Source: Novosphingobium sp. PP1Y
GTDB taxonomy: Bacteria; Pseudomonadota; Alphaproteobacteria; Sphingomonadales; Sphingomonadaceae
Assembly (NCBI RefSeq): GCF_000253255.1
Contig: NC_015580.1
Coordinates: forward strand, 2,555,001 to 2,619,000
Length of the DNA stretch: 64,000 nucleotides
Reading direction: 5' to 3'
Part shown: in pieces, positions 1 to 7,714 of the stretch
Numbering within the stretch: position 1 is the stretch's first letter
Layout of the letters: every line of letters starts with the position of its first letter
The notes under the pieces: generated by a model
What the model was told of the DNA's origin: nothing
Seen by the model: only the letters and a program-made list of their open reading frames with translations
The model's database searches: none
Translations under genes and position numbers: made by a program

Positions 1-245
1 AGCTTGTGGATTCTGGGCGGGGTCCATGTTGCGAGCTCGCCCATCGGAGGAATCACTGGCTTGATCAGCGCATCGGGATCGGGGGCAGCGGGCTCTTCCG
101 GCCTGGTTGGTGGCGCGTACCACCAATAGCCCTGCTTGGCGGGCTCGCTCATTCCCTGGCTCGCCTGCGCCTCGACCGAAGCGGCGCCGGCGAAGAGTGC
201 GGGTAGCATTGCGATCGTAGCGCACAGGCGCCTGATCGTACTCAC
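1..245 (-). CDS. traF: TraF, type-F T4SS pilus assembly protein (3' end beyond window)
   Basis: Partial: about 81 residues are visible before the sequence runs off the left edge. It starts with GTG at 245, which overlaps the TGA of the upstream peptidase gene (GTGA), so translation is probably coupled. A Sec signal peptide (MSTIRRLCATIAMLPALFAGA) is followed by GYWWYAPPTRPEEP, which resembles the GWxWYNE start of mature F-plasmid TraF. Family knowledge: TraF is a periplasmic thioredoxin-fold protein needed for F-pilus assembly, usually without an active CxxC. The thioredoxin-like half lies outside the window, so its cysteines cannot be checked. The identification rests on the short motif plus its position after trbC. 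Confidence 0.75.
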   Translation of the reverse strand, partial: MSTIRRLCATIAMLPALFAGAASVEAQASQGMSEPAKQGYWWYAPPTRPEEPAAPDPDALIKPVIPPMGELATWTPPRIHK

Positions 246-838
246 AGGATCTTCTCCATGCGGGTGAGACGGCCAATCGCGACCGGGCCGTAATAGCGGC
301 TGTCGAAGCCGTCGGGATGATGCGAGCCTACGAAGATGAACCCTGGCGGGATCGTGTCTTGCTTCGGCTGCCAATGGACGAGCTTCTGCCCGTTGCGGCC
401 GAAAGGTTTGGACACGCCCAACAGGCGCCCGTTGCAGAAATAATACCCATCCCAGGCTCCCGGCGTCATCGAAGGTTTTTCGATCATGACGATCCGCTCG
501 CCCGGCATACAGAGCGCCTGCTTGGTGACATTGACCGGCTTTGGCCCAGCGAGCGGATGCGAGAGCATGAACATGACATAGTCGCCCTTGCGGATCGGCC
601 CGGGGCTTGTCCGAACCGCGACCGCATCGATCGAGGGGCTCATCACCCAGGTCACCTGCGGTATCGCCCACGCGGCAGCGAAACCGATCGGGAGCACGAT
701 GCCATAGGCTTTCCATAGCTGGGCGGGGCGGGGCGGGCTTCCAAGCCCCGAGCTCCCGAGCGCGACGGCGGCGCGCAAGGGCAGCAGCTTGACCTGGCCC
801 CAAGCGGCCCTAACGGCGTTCCAGGCGAGCCTGAGCAT
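242..838 (-). CDS. S26 family conjugative-transfer signal peptidase (TraF/TrhF type)
   Basis: 198 aa from the ATG at 838, which overlaps the end of trbC by 29 bases. One N-terminal membrane segment (GIVLPIGFAAAWAIP, about residues 45-60) precedes SPSIDAVAVR, which fits the catalytic-serine box, then GDYVMF. A TKQALCMPGERI segment about 45 residues later corresponds to the catalytic-lysine box. The C-terminal FVGSHHPDGFDSRYYGPV matches the D-SRYxGPV motif of S26 peptidases. Such enzymes in conjugation operons mature pilin or other secreted transfer proteins (RP4 TraF, R27 TrhF). F itself uses host LepB, so this is a chimeric feature of the operon. The next gene, also called TraF by F nomenclature, is unrelated. 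Confidence 0.82.
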   Translation of the reverse strand: MLRLAWNAVRAAWGQVKLLPLRAAVALGSSGLGSPPRPAQLWKAYGIVLPIGFAAAWAIPQVTWVMSPSIDAVAVRTSPGPIRKGDYVMFMLSHPLAGPKPVNVTKQALCMPGERIVMIEKPSMTPGAWDGYYFCNGRLLGVSKPFGRNGQKLVHWQPKQDTIPPGFIFVGSHHPDGFDSRYYGPVAIGRLTRMEKIL

Positions 839-1715
839 CGCGCACCTCCACTTTCCCGCCCAGACGGGCATATTCCTCGAGCATTCCGGAGAGCGCGGCG
901 TCGCCGTAAACCACATGAGTGGCCTGCGGACTGCTCTCGTCGCGTTCGCAATAGGGCTGGGTCGGATCGCCCGGGATCATCGCCAGAGCCGGCACCGTAT
1001 TGACGCCGTGCTGGCGGAACGCCCGCGGATCGACGATCAGCTGGACACCCCGCATCGCGCAAGCCGGGCCCTCGCAGCCGGGATCGAGCCGCAGGATTTC
1101 GGCGGAGAGCTTCGCCATCGGCCCGACCCTGGAGAGACCGCCGGGCATCCCGCGAAACGCCATGACCCCGCCGACCTTCTCGAGCTGCCTAGCATAGGTC
1201 CGAAGCTCCGCGATCGGCATCGAGGACGAGACGAACAGCAGCGGCACCCAGCTGTGCGTCCCATCGGGCGCGGCGGTCTTGGCCACGACTTCCATGTCGG
1301 GGGCGTCCAAGCCGAGCGCCTGGCGCAGGCGTTTCGCCATCGCCTCCCGCTGGGCGGCAAGGGCATCCTTGCCCGCCTCGAGCGCGGCGCGCGCGCGGGC
1401 TTCCATGGCGGGCGATGGTGCGCGGGCGTGCAGCCCGTCGAAGGCGCGGCGGCGTTCCGCCTCAGGCAGTGCGGGAAGTGTGGGGGGGGCCGAGGCGGTA
1501 TTCGCCTTCTGCAGCGCGACTGCTTCCTTCAGCCGCTCCATCGCGGCATCGCCCTGCTGCTGGGCCTTGGCCCGTCCGCTGGCTGGCGTCGTCGATGCCG
1601 ATTCCTGCGCGGCGGCGGGGAGAGGGTTTCCCAGCACCACCGCGAGCAGCAGGGTGGGCGCGAGCAGTCGTTCACCCGCCCGGGCGCTATTGCCCGACGG
1701 TTTGCATATAGGCAT
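810..1715 (-). CDS. trbC: TrbC, type-F T4SS pilin assembly protein
   Basis: 301 aa from ATG 1715 (a TTG lies immediately upstream at 1718); the start overlaps the end of the traN C-terminal gene. The signal peptide is RLLAPTLLLAVVLGNPLPAAA. A charged, Ala-rich, probably helical region (residues about 45-145) is followed by the conserved TrbC domain: LLFVSSSMPIAELRTYARQL, GGVMAFRGMPGG, then QLIVDPRAFRQHGVNTVPALA, a thioredoxin-like arrangement with a cis-proline-like TVPA. F TrbC is about 212 aa, so this protein has an extended N-terminal half. Family knowledge: periplasmic protein required for F-pilus assembly. In F, trbC precedes traN; here it follows traN. Confidence 0.87.
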   Translation of the reverse strand: MPICKPSGNSARAGERLLAPTLLLAVVLGNPLPAAAQESASTTPASGRAKAQQQGDAAMERLKEAVALQKANTASAPPTLPALPEAERRRAFDGLHARAPSPAMEARARAALEAGKDALAAQREAMAKRLRQALGLDAPDMEVVAKTAAPDGTHSWVPLLFVSSSMPIAELRTYARQLEKVGGVMAFRGMPGGLSRVGPMAKLSAEILRLDPGCEGPACAMRGVQLIVDPRAFRQHGVNTVPALAMIPGDPTQPYCERDESSPQATHVVYGDAALSGMLEEYARLGGKVEVRDAQARLERR

Positions 1716-2772
1716 CAATCCTATCCTTCATGTCGATCTGGATCTGGCCTTGCGTGCGGGCCTCGATGTCCGAATAATATTCGGAAAGGTCCATTCTGGA
1801 GAAATCCAGGGCCTGGAACTCTTCGGGCGTGAAGCCGCGGCAATAGGGCGCCTTGGGCGTGCCCCAGCCGACCGCGTTGAAGCTCTTGAGCTGTGGCCGC
1901 CCCTGCTCCTGGATAATGCGGCCGAGCTTGGTGTTGAAGCAGCAGTGCCCCTTGGCCTTCTGAAGGCAGATACCCAGAAACTTCGCGGTGCAGTAGCTGC
2001 CGACTTCGTGGCACATGCCCGAGCCGCGTAGCATGCCGGTTTCCATGTCTTCTTGGTCGCAGCCCTGGAGCAGCACCTCGATCATGAAATTTATGGCAAG
2101 ACTGATCGCGATCGAGGTCGGATCAATCCCGACGATCATCGCATTGGCGCCGGCGCTTGCCGCTTCGCTCGCCGTCGCGCCGGCCAGATAAGCGGTATAG
2201 GCCGCCTTCATCCCGGTCAGAACGCCCTTGGCCACCGCGATCTTGGTCCCGAGCGAGCCGATCGCCGAACCCATGCCGTCCTTGACGATCTTGCCCTTGT
2301 CCTTGCAGCAGTTGCTGAAGGTCGTGAAAAGCCCCGGCGGCCGGCAGCGCATCGCGCGCCCCGCAAAAATCTCGATATTGGCGGTGCAATTGCCATTGGC
2401 ATCGACGCTACCATCGGCCGGCACGCCGGGATCACCCATCGGAGGTTCCTCGACGATCGGGTTCACGTTTGTGTCCTGGCAGGCATTGGGCGCGCAGGTC
2501 GGCGCGCCGCCCGAGGCCGGTGCCTCGCACGGATATTGCGTACCCAGGGGGCAGGCATAGGCGCCGGGTCCTGTAACGGTGCAGGCCACCTGCTGGAGGG
2601 GACATTGCCAGGTCCCGCTTTGGGTCTCGGTGCAGCTTGCGGTCTCGCCGGGATCGGCGGCATCGCCGTTGCCGTTGAGGTCGGCCGCGCAGATCTGCTC
2701 GGCATGGGCAGGCGTAATGCTGATGGCAGCGGTGCCCAAAAACAGGGCAAGGGTAAAGGTCAAGCGCTTCAT
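1687..2772 (-). CDS. traN: TraN C-terminal part, mating-pair stabilisation, separately secreted
   Basis: 361 aa. The ATG at 2772 overlaps the TGA of the preceding traN-like gene (ATGA). It has its own Sec signal peptide (MKRLTFTLALFLGTAAISI...AHA). The first 130 residues are very Cys-rich, with repeated CPL/CEAPA/CAPNAC motifs. The C-terminal part carries the TraN hallmarks: FSNCCKDKGK, a long Ala/Gly-rich hydrophobic stretch, EVGSYCTAKFLGICLQKAKGHCCF and the terminal CRGFTPEEFQALDFSRMDLS. Family knowledge: TraN is an outer-membrane, disulfide-rich adhesin that stabilises mating pairs. Usually it is one polypeptide; here the N-terminal part is a separate gene just upstream. It depends on disulfide formation, consistent with dsbC in the operon. 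Confidence 0.85.
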   Translation of the reverse strand: MKRLTFTLALFLGTAAISITPAHAEQICAADLNGNGDAADPGETASCTETQSGTWQCPLQQVACTVTGPGAYACPLGTQYPCEAPASGGAPTCAPNACQDTNVNPIVEEPPMGDPGVPADGSVDANGNCTANIEIFAGRAMRCRPPGLFTTFSNCCKDKGKIVKDGMGSAIGSLGTKIAVAKGVLTGMKAAYTAYLAGATASEAASAGANAMIVGIDPTSIAISLAINFMIEVLLQGCDQEDMETGMLRGSGMCHEVGSYCTAKFLGICLQKAKGHCCFNTKLGRIIQEQGRPQLKSFNAVGWGTPKAPYCRGFTPEEFQALDFSRMDLSEYYSDIEARTQGQIQIDMKDRIDAYMQTVGQ

Positions 2773-4703
2773 GGGGTTGCACTCGTGCAAGTCATGTCGG
2801 CGCCGGCGAGGCGGACGGTCTGCATCATCACCACGGCTTCGGGAAAGTCGTCGAGACAACCACAGGCCGACACGATCTCCTCGCCGGGGCCCGCCGGGCA
2901 GACGTTGGCGGCATCGCAGCTATGATAGAAGGTATCGTAGCCGGTGGGCGTGTTTTGCCGGCTTCCCACTACGCCGGCGGGCGCGGCGGCGGTATTGGCC
3001 TTGGGTGCGCGCGTTTTGCATATCGCCTCGCATGTCGGCACTGCAGCCTGCGGTGGCAGCGAGAAGGCGCGCGTTGAGGTGGTCACGGTACCGTCCGCCG
3101 CTTTGGTCCGGTCGGCGAGTAGCGTCTCGGTCGAATGGTCGATGATATAGGCGCCGCGACTCAGGTCCGGTTCGGGGAGCGCCGCGCTGTCAGTCATGCA
3201 GGCATAGGTCCGGTCGCGTTCGAAGAAGTCCCGGGTCAGTTGCAGCGTGCAGGTCGCATCGCCGAAGAGGCGCGTCTGCGGCAGCGGTTTGAGCCCGGTC
3301 GCGACACCGTTACGGAAAGTTTCGATACCATCGACCTGTTCTGCCGACAGATGGCATTTGGGATCGGTGGCATAGCCCGCGCACAGATCGACGATCCGTT
3401 CGGCCGTCTTGCAACTCGTATCGACCTCGGCGTGAACCCGCGCATAGGCTTCGCCCCGGTTGCCCACCGCCACATGCAGCCAGATCTCGTGATCGCCCCT
3501 GGTGAGCCAGGGTTTGAGATCGGTATTCGGCCAATAGTAGGTGGTGTGGTTCTGCTCGCAGCTTCCCGGTGGATAGCCGCTGCCGGTCCAGGCGCCAGGA
3601 CCGTAGCCGACGAGATTGCCGTCGACCCGGATCTGCGCCCAGTCATCGGCGAAGAACAGCGGCAGGGTCACCGACTTCAGCCGGTCGGGATCTTCGATAT
3701 GGAGCGTCATCCTGTAGTCGAAAAAGCCACAGCGGCCGCCGTAGAGATTGTTCTTGCCGGGCGAGCCCATCAGGAAATCGACCATGCCCGAAGGGTCGGC
3801 AATCGTCGCATAGCCGCCCGACCTGCGCGAAATGACGTCGTCGATCGTGACATGGTTCAGCGTCACCTCGCGGGTTACCGTGCAGGCGCGGAGCTGCTGC
3901 GCCTTGCCGGCGCCGGCGGGCGAGGCTGCCAGGACCTGAAACACGGGATTGGCCGAGGAGAGGGCAAAGGCGTCGCCCTGGATCGCCGCCGGGTTGGCGC
4001 GGTAGGCGGTCTGGCCGATCGCGGGACTGGAGGTGCAGGCTGTGGTCTGCGCGCCAACATAGTCGATCACCGGGCCGTTGATCCGCGCTTCGGCGACGCC
4101 GATGCGGGGATCGGCCGTGGTGAGCGCCCCGACCATGCCACCGCCCAAGTCCTTCAGCACAGAAGCGAGATTGGTCAGCACGAGATTGCTGCCGCAGCTG
4201 TCGTTCACGCAATAGCAGGCCGAGAGCTCGGCCATGTCGACCTGGGTCAGCTTCAATTCCTTCGCCGCGTCCAGATCCCAGCGCAGCGAGCGGCACTGGT
4301 TCCAGGTGCCGGGACTGCAGGAAATCACGCCGTTGGCGCAGATTCCCGAGACCGGCACGGGGAGCGTCAAACTGCTGTCGAAGGTGCCGTCGAGATTCTT
4401 GTCGCGCGAAATCCGGACGAGGGAGATATCACCGGTCGCCGAAGGCTGGATCAGCACTTCCAGCAGGTTCGCGGTCTTCTGGCAGGCGAGCGTCGGGGTG
4501 AAGCTTTTGCTGCCGTCGACCGTCGAAACCGGCTGTCCGCTCATCCCCGGGGTCACATAGTTCTTGAGCAGCGTATCGCTGTCGCCGCTTTTGGCGCGCG
4601 AAGCATCGGCGGCGGCACGCGCTCGGTCCTCCATGGTCTGCGCATGCACTAGCGCAGGCAGGAGCAGCGCCGCGCCTGCGAGGATGAAAGCTGGTCTCTT
4701 CAA
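2769..4703 (-). CDS. traN: TraN-like N-terminal part, large Cys-rich secreted protein
   Basis: 644 aa. It starts at a TTG (4703) that overlaps the TGA of the upstream gene as TTGA. Signal peptide: (M)KRPAFILAGAALLLPALVHA. The mature protein has many cysteines (CYCVNDSCG, GRCGFFDYR, CAGYATDPKC, CEAICKTRA, SACGC) and a galactose-binding-like stretch (WAQIRVDGNLVGYG ... DLKPWLTRGDHEIWLHVAVG, about residues 365-430) typical of large TraN proteins. A Cys-rich end leads directly into the next gene, whose mature part begins in the same style. Inference: these two genes are the halves of one ancestral large TraN. The surface-exposed N-terminal half of TraN is generally the recipient-contact part. Confidence 0.72.
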   Translation of the reverse strand: MKRPAFILAGAALLLPALVHAQTMEDRARAAADASRAKSGDSDTLLKNYVTPGMSGQPVSTVDGSKSFTPTLACQKTANLLEVLIQPSATGDISLVRISRDKNLDGTFDSSLTLPVPVSGICANGVISCSPGTWNQCRSLRWDLDAAKELKLTQVDMAELSACYCVNDSCGSNLVLTNLASVLKDLGGGMVGALTTADPRIGVAEARINGPVIDYVGAQTTACTSSPAIGQTAYRANPAAIQGDAFALSSANPVFQVLAASPAGAGKAQQLRACTVTREVTLNHVTIDDVISRRSGGYATIADPSGMVDFLMGSPGKNNLYGGRCGFFDYRMTLHIEDPDRLKSVTLPLFFADDWAQIRVDGNLVGYGPGAWTGSGYPPGSCEQNHTTYYWPNTDLKPWLTRGDHEIWLHVAVGNRGEAYARVHAEVDTSCKTAERIVDLCAGYATDPKCHLSAEQVDGIETFRNGVATGLKPLPQTRLFGDATCTLQLTRDFFERDRTYACMTDSAALPEPDLSRGAYIIDHSTETLLADRTKAADGTVTTSTRAFSLPPQAAVPTCEAICKTRAPKANTAAAPAGVVGSRQNTPTGYDTFYHSCDAANVCPAGPGEEIVSACGCLDDFPEAVVMMQTVRLAGADMTCTSATP

Positions 4704-5050
4704 GATCCCGCACTCCGGGACGCACGTAGGCGCGATCCCCTGCGCAGGCGGAACAGGTCGCCCGTCTTGAAGTCGGCCTCGCCAGCGCCGAGCACATGGA
4801 ACAATGCCTCGCCTTCGAAGGTGGCCAGCACGGCCGTGATGGGTGTCCGAGCGTCTGAGAGGGGAAACGCTCGCGGTGACACATCGACGACCGTGCTGGC
4901 CGGGGTTGGAGCGGCGCCATGGGGGGCTGGCGGCGCCGCTCCCGCCTCGCGCGCGCCCTGGCAGCCTTGCTGGCTGTGGCGGGCAGACCACGGCAATTCC
5001 GGGGCTTGCGCGAGACGTTTGCGAACAAAAGTGAGGGCGGGGCAGCTCAT
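4700..5050 (-). CDS. hypothetical 116-aa protein in tra operon
   Basis: ATG at 5050 overlaps the traU stop (ATGA), and its own TGA overlaps the TTG of the traN N-terminal gene, so it is embedded in the coupled run. No signal peptide or convincing membrane segment. The N-terminus is basic with two Cys. The middle (residues about 25-60) is Ala/Pro-rich. The C-terminal 45 residues (TPITAVLATFEGEALFHVLGAGEADFKTGDLF) look like a small beta-rich domain ending in a basic tail. It sits where F carries trbC, but it has no TrbC motif and I do not recognise it. Tight coupling supports it being real. Confidence 0.65.
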   Translation of the reverse strand: MSCPALTFVRKRLAQAPELPWSARHSQQGCQGAREAGAAPPAPHGAAPTPASTVVDVSPRAFPLSDARTPITAVLATFEGEALFHVLGAGEADFKTGDLFRLRRGSRLRASRSAGS

Positions 5051-6063
5051 GGCACGGCGACCCCGGCGCAGCAGATCACCTTTTCGAAGAGCATGAACTG
5101 GGCATTGTCTTTGCCCGGCGCATGCTTGGCCGAAGACCACAGTGCTCCGGGCCGGCCAATATTGACGCATTTGCCGCCCTTGACCGGCTCCATGATCTGG
5201 AGCTTGTAGCGCGACTTGGTCCAGATCGGCTGCGGAATGAACGAGCAGCCGTCGCTCGACGAAATGGTGAGCGCGCCGAGCCTGCCCATCATGAAGGTGC
5301 CGCGTGCGGCGAGCCCGGCCCAGGCTTCGACCGAATCGTCGAAATGAATATCGCCGGCGATGGGATAGGTCGCGCCCCAGGATCCCATGCACCAGAACAA
5401 GGGATCGATGACCTTGCCCGCGGCGGCGGCCGCGCTGTCGGCCATGCAGGCAAGCCCTGCGGCGGGATTGCCGAACAATATGCCCTCGGGCTGGATGATC
5501 GCGCCCAAGATCCCCGATTGCCAGGTCGGCAGCACCTCGGTGATGAGGGCGACATCGAACCCGTCATCCTCTAGGCAGGGAAGGTCCGTGAACATGTCGA
5601 GCATCTTCCAGACCGGCGAGATGTAATAATGCATCTGCGCGAACATCTTGCGGGTGTTCGTTCCGTCCGAGATCGAACTTTGCGAACCCTGGAGCTTGCC
5701 GTGGGTCGGCATCAGATCGGCGCCCAAAGCCATCATGCAGCCGGGCTCAGTGACGACGTCGACCATCCGGTTGGGCGACCAGAAGCTGACCTTGACCCCG
5801 AACCAGAATGTCGCGCCTTTGCGGCAGGCGCACAAGGGTTTGGACGAGGACTGCGCGTCCAATTCCTTCGAGAGCTTGTCGAAACTGCCGATCCGCACAC
5901 CGCCGATGGTGATCGGGAAAATGCAGTTCCAGCGTACCTTGGTGATCGGATTGAATACTGTGCCCGTGGGACAGGAGGAGGCGTGCGCCGGTGCACTGAC
6001 ACCAAGACCTGCCAGCAGTAGCGAGGCGGCGGCGATCCAGGATTTCCTGCATGATCGGGTCAT
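5047..6063 (-). CDS. traU: TraU, type-F T4SS DNA-transfer/pilus protein
   Basis: 338 aa, close to the 330 aa of F TraU. ATG 6063 overlaps the traW stop. Signal peptide SWIAAASLLLAGLGVSAPAHA, then the highly conserved TraU body: FNPITKVRWNCIFPITIGG, CACRKG, GVKVSFWSPNRMVDVVTEPGCM, DLPCLEDDGFDVALITEVLPTWQS, then a hydrophobic Ala-rich stretch, FWCMGSWGATYPI and a terminal CCAG. The conserved paired cysteines imply disulfides in the periplasm. Family knowledge: TraU is needed for DNA transfer more than for pilus growth and interacts with TraW, TrbC and TraN. Confidence 0.95.
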   Translation of the reverse strand: MTRSCRKSWIAAASLLLAGLGVSAPAHASSCPTGTVFNPITKVRWNCIFPITIGGVRIGSFDKLSKELDAQSSSKPLCACRKGATFWFGVKVSFWSPNRMVDVVTEPGCMMALGADLMPTHGKLQGSQSSISDGTNTRKMFAQMHYYISPVWKMLDMFTDLPCLEDDGFDVALITEVLPTWQSGILGAIIQPEGILFGNPAAGLACMADSAAAAAGKVIDPLFWCMGSWGATYPIAGDIHFDDSVEAWAGLAARGTFMMGRLGALTISSSDGCSFIPQPIWTKSRYKLQIMEPVKGGKCVNIGRPGALWSSAKHAPGKDNAQFMLFEKVICCAGVAVP

Positions 6064-6773
6064 GGCGCGGGCCTCCGAACGGGTTGGGAAATATTCGGTG
6101 CGCCGCGCGCGGTGCTCTCGAGACGGACTTCGGTGAGTTCGAGCCTCGTGCCGACCTGGGTGATGATCACCGGCGCTACCGTCAGGCCAAGCCGCTCCTT
6201 GATCCGGGGTTCGAGGATATAGATCGCGCGGCCGGTCCGCTCGGAAAGCGTGATGGCGTCGTCGTCATGCGCTCCGCCCGCCGCGAGCAGGATGAAGTCG
6301 GTCAACCGTGCGGTCTTCAGGGCCCAGCCGAGATCGCGCGGATGGACCACGACGAGCCGCTGCGGAAGCTTCACATATTCGAGCGGATTGAAGCTGTAGC
6401 CCTTGGGGTAGAGCAGGTCGCCCGTCGGCAGGCGGATATCGGTGTCGAGCGTGTAGAAGGGTACGACGCTGCGGGTCTGGTTCCGGGTTGCGGGCGCCAG
6501 GCTCGCCGCCTTCATTGCCGACCAGGACGAGCGCGGCCCAAATCTCTCGCGCATATCGGGCGGGAGCTTTGCCGTGCGTGCCTCGATTTCGGCGAGTGCG
6601 TCGGGCTCGGCGATCGGCCAGGTCCGCCCGATCGTCGATGTCGCGGCACGTGCGCTGGCGGCAGCGATGATGGAAGCCGCGAGCATTAGCGCGACCGTGG
6701 CCGACTGGAACTTGACCACGCCCCAGCCCTGCTGCGGTTCGCGCGGGTTCCGAGCTGGAAGTTTACCGGCCAT
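6060..6773 (-). CDS. traW: TraW, type-F T4SS periplasmic assembly protein
   Basis: 237 aa from ATG 6773, which overlaps the upstream small membrane gene by 11 bases; an internal GTG at 6719 would instead place the signal peptide (VALMLAASIIAAASARA) right at the N-terminus and is a credible alternative. Conserved TraW features: GRTWPIAEPDALAEIE, then FYTLDTDIRLPTGDLLYPKGYSFNPLEYV, LVVVHPRDLGWA, FILLAAGG and a C-terminal RIKERLGLTVAPVIITQVGTRLELTEV. F TraW is 210 aa. It functions in the periplasm with TraU and TrbC during pilus assembly. Adjacent to traU with ATGA coupling. Confidence 0.92.
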   Translation of the reverse strand: MAGKLPARNPREPQQGWGVVKFQSATVALMLAASIIAAASARAATSTIGRTWPIAEPDALAEIEARTAKLPPDMRERFGPRSSWSAMKAASLAPATRNQTRSVVPFYTLDTDIRLPTGDLLYPKGYSFNPLEYVKLPQRLVVVHPRDLGWALKTARLTDFILLAAGGAHDDDAITLSERTGRAIYILEPRIKERLGLTVAPVIITQVGTRLELTEVRLESTARGAPNISQPVRRPAP

Positions 6774-6999
6774 GACCGTGCCTCCAGCAGCTCCGGCGAT
6801 CGTCGTTCGAACCTCCATGGATCGCGGCGACGAGGCCGCCGAGCGCCATTGTGAACACCAGCGCGACCAGAACCCGCAGCGCAACATCGACGCGCGGCAA
6901 TGACCACAGCACCAGCGCGGCCTGGATCAGCGGCAGGTGCGTGCCGACTATCAGACGGACCGCCGAGGGACCGGGCGCGGCGGAAAGGATGCCTCTCAT
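6763..6999 (-). CDS. small two-helix membrane protein between traC and traW
   Basis: 78 aa; ATG 6999 overlaps the stop of the preceding gene (ATGA), and its end overlaps traW. Two hydrophobic segments (LIVGTHLPLIQAALVLWSL, residues about 17-35, and ALRVLVALVFTMALGGLVAA, about 42-62) and a short basic Cys/His-containing tail. F has trbI in this position, but no TrbI-like sequence is visible. It is the third of three consecutive small membrane proteins here. Function unknown; location suggests a minor inner-membrane component of the secretion channel. Confidence 0.62.
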   Translation of the reverse strand: MRGILSAAPGPSAVRLIVGTHLPLIQAALVLWSLPRVDVALRVLVALVFTMALGGLVAAIHGGSNDDRRSCWRHGHGR

Positions 7000-7391
7000 C
7001 GCCGCCTCCATCCGCGGATGCGCTCAAGCATGTGCCAAAGCGCCGATGGCAAGCGAACGAGGCAGATGCCGCCGATCATGCTCGCGAGCGCGACGGCAAT
7101 GACCAGGCCGAGCCAGTCATCCGGACGAAGGATTCCGAACAGCCCCGCCACGGCGGCGGCGATCCAGGCCTGGCCGACAAGCAGCGTACATTCGTGCGCG
7201 ATGCGCGCCTCCTGCTCGGCCCAAAGCATCGCAGCTTGCCGTTCGCCCATCGCTTCGAGCGCGGTAATCTCGTCGCCCATTTCCTGATGGCGGCGCAGCA
7301 GGAAGGCGTGGAGCGTTTCGTCGGGGCGGCGACCGGCGAAGGGGCAGGCCTGCAGACGATGCGAGCCGTTCAGCGACGAGGGACCGTTCAT
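6996..7391 (-). CDS. small membrane protein with coiled N-terminus, tra operon
   Basis: 131 aa; ATG 7391 overlaps the upstream stop as ATGA. A charged helical N-terminal half (EMGDEITALEAMGERQAAML, residues about 40-60) is followed by two hydrophobic segments (WIAAAVAGLFGIL and LGLVIAVALASMIGGICLV) and a basic end (RIRGWRRR). Its layout is like that of the preceding gene, which also has charged helix, two membrane spans and an Arg/Trp-rich tail, so the two could be diverged duplicates. I do not recognise a family. Confidence 0.62.
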   Translation of the reverse strand: MNGPSSLNGSHRLQACPFAGRRPDETLHAFLLRRHQEMGDEITALEAMGERQAAMLWAEQEARIAHECTLLVGQAWIAAAVAGLFGILRPDDWLGLVIAVALASMIGGICLVRLPSALWHMLERIRGWRRR

Positions 7392-7714
7392 TGACCCCTC
7401 CAGCGACGATAGCGCGCGATCATGTGGCCAGTGAGCCCGGCGAGCGCAATCAGCAACAGACCGCTTATGAGGCAGGCCGCCCCGACCATCGCTGCTCCGC
7501 GCAGCACCATGGCGGTCGGCTGATGGAGGGTAAGGCCGGCGACGAATACCAGGCTTGCCATCAGCACGGTCTCGATCAGGATCAGCCGGAGCCGCCAGCG
7601 CAGCGCCGCAGCTTCGGCGCGGATCGCAACGCGCGCCTCGATGATGCGCTCGATCTCGGCATCCTTGCTCCAGTCGAGCGGAAGCTGGTCGGGATGGGTG
7701 CGTTTGAAGCGCAT
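7388..7714 (-). CDS. small two-span membrane protein downstream of traC
   Basis: 108 aa; the ATG at 7714 shares one base with the traC stop (TGATG). Charged helical N-terminus (DAEIERIIEARVAIRAEAAA, residues about 17-36), two hydrophobic spans (LILIETVLMASLVFVAGLTL and VGAACLISGLLLIALAGLTG), and a basic tail RYRRWRGQ. First of three such genes between traC and traW. Unknown function; the overlap with traC implies co-translation with the secretion ATPase. Confidence 0.62.
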   Translation of the reverse strand: MRFKRTHPDQLPLDWSKDAEIERIIEARVAIRAEAAALRWRLRLILIETVLMASLVFVAGLTLHQPTAMVLRGAAMVGAACLISGLLLIALAGLTGHMIARYRRWRGQ

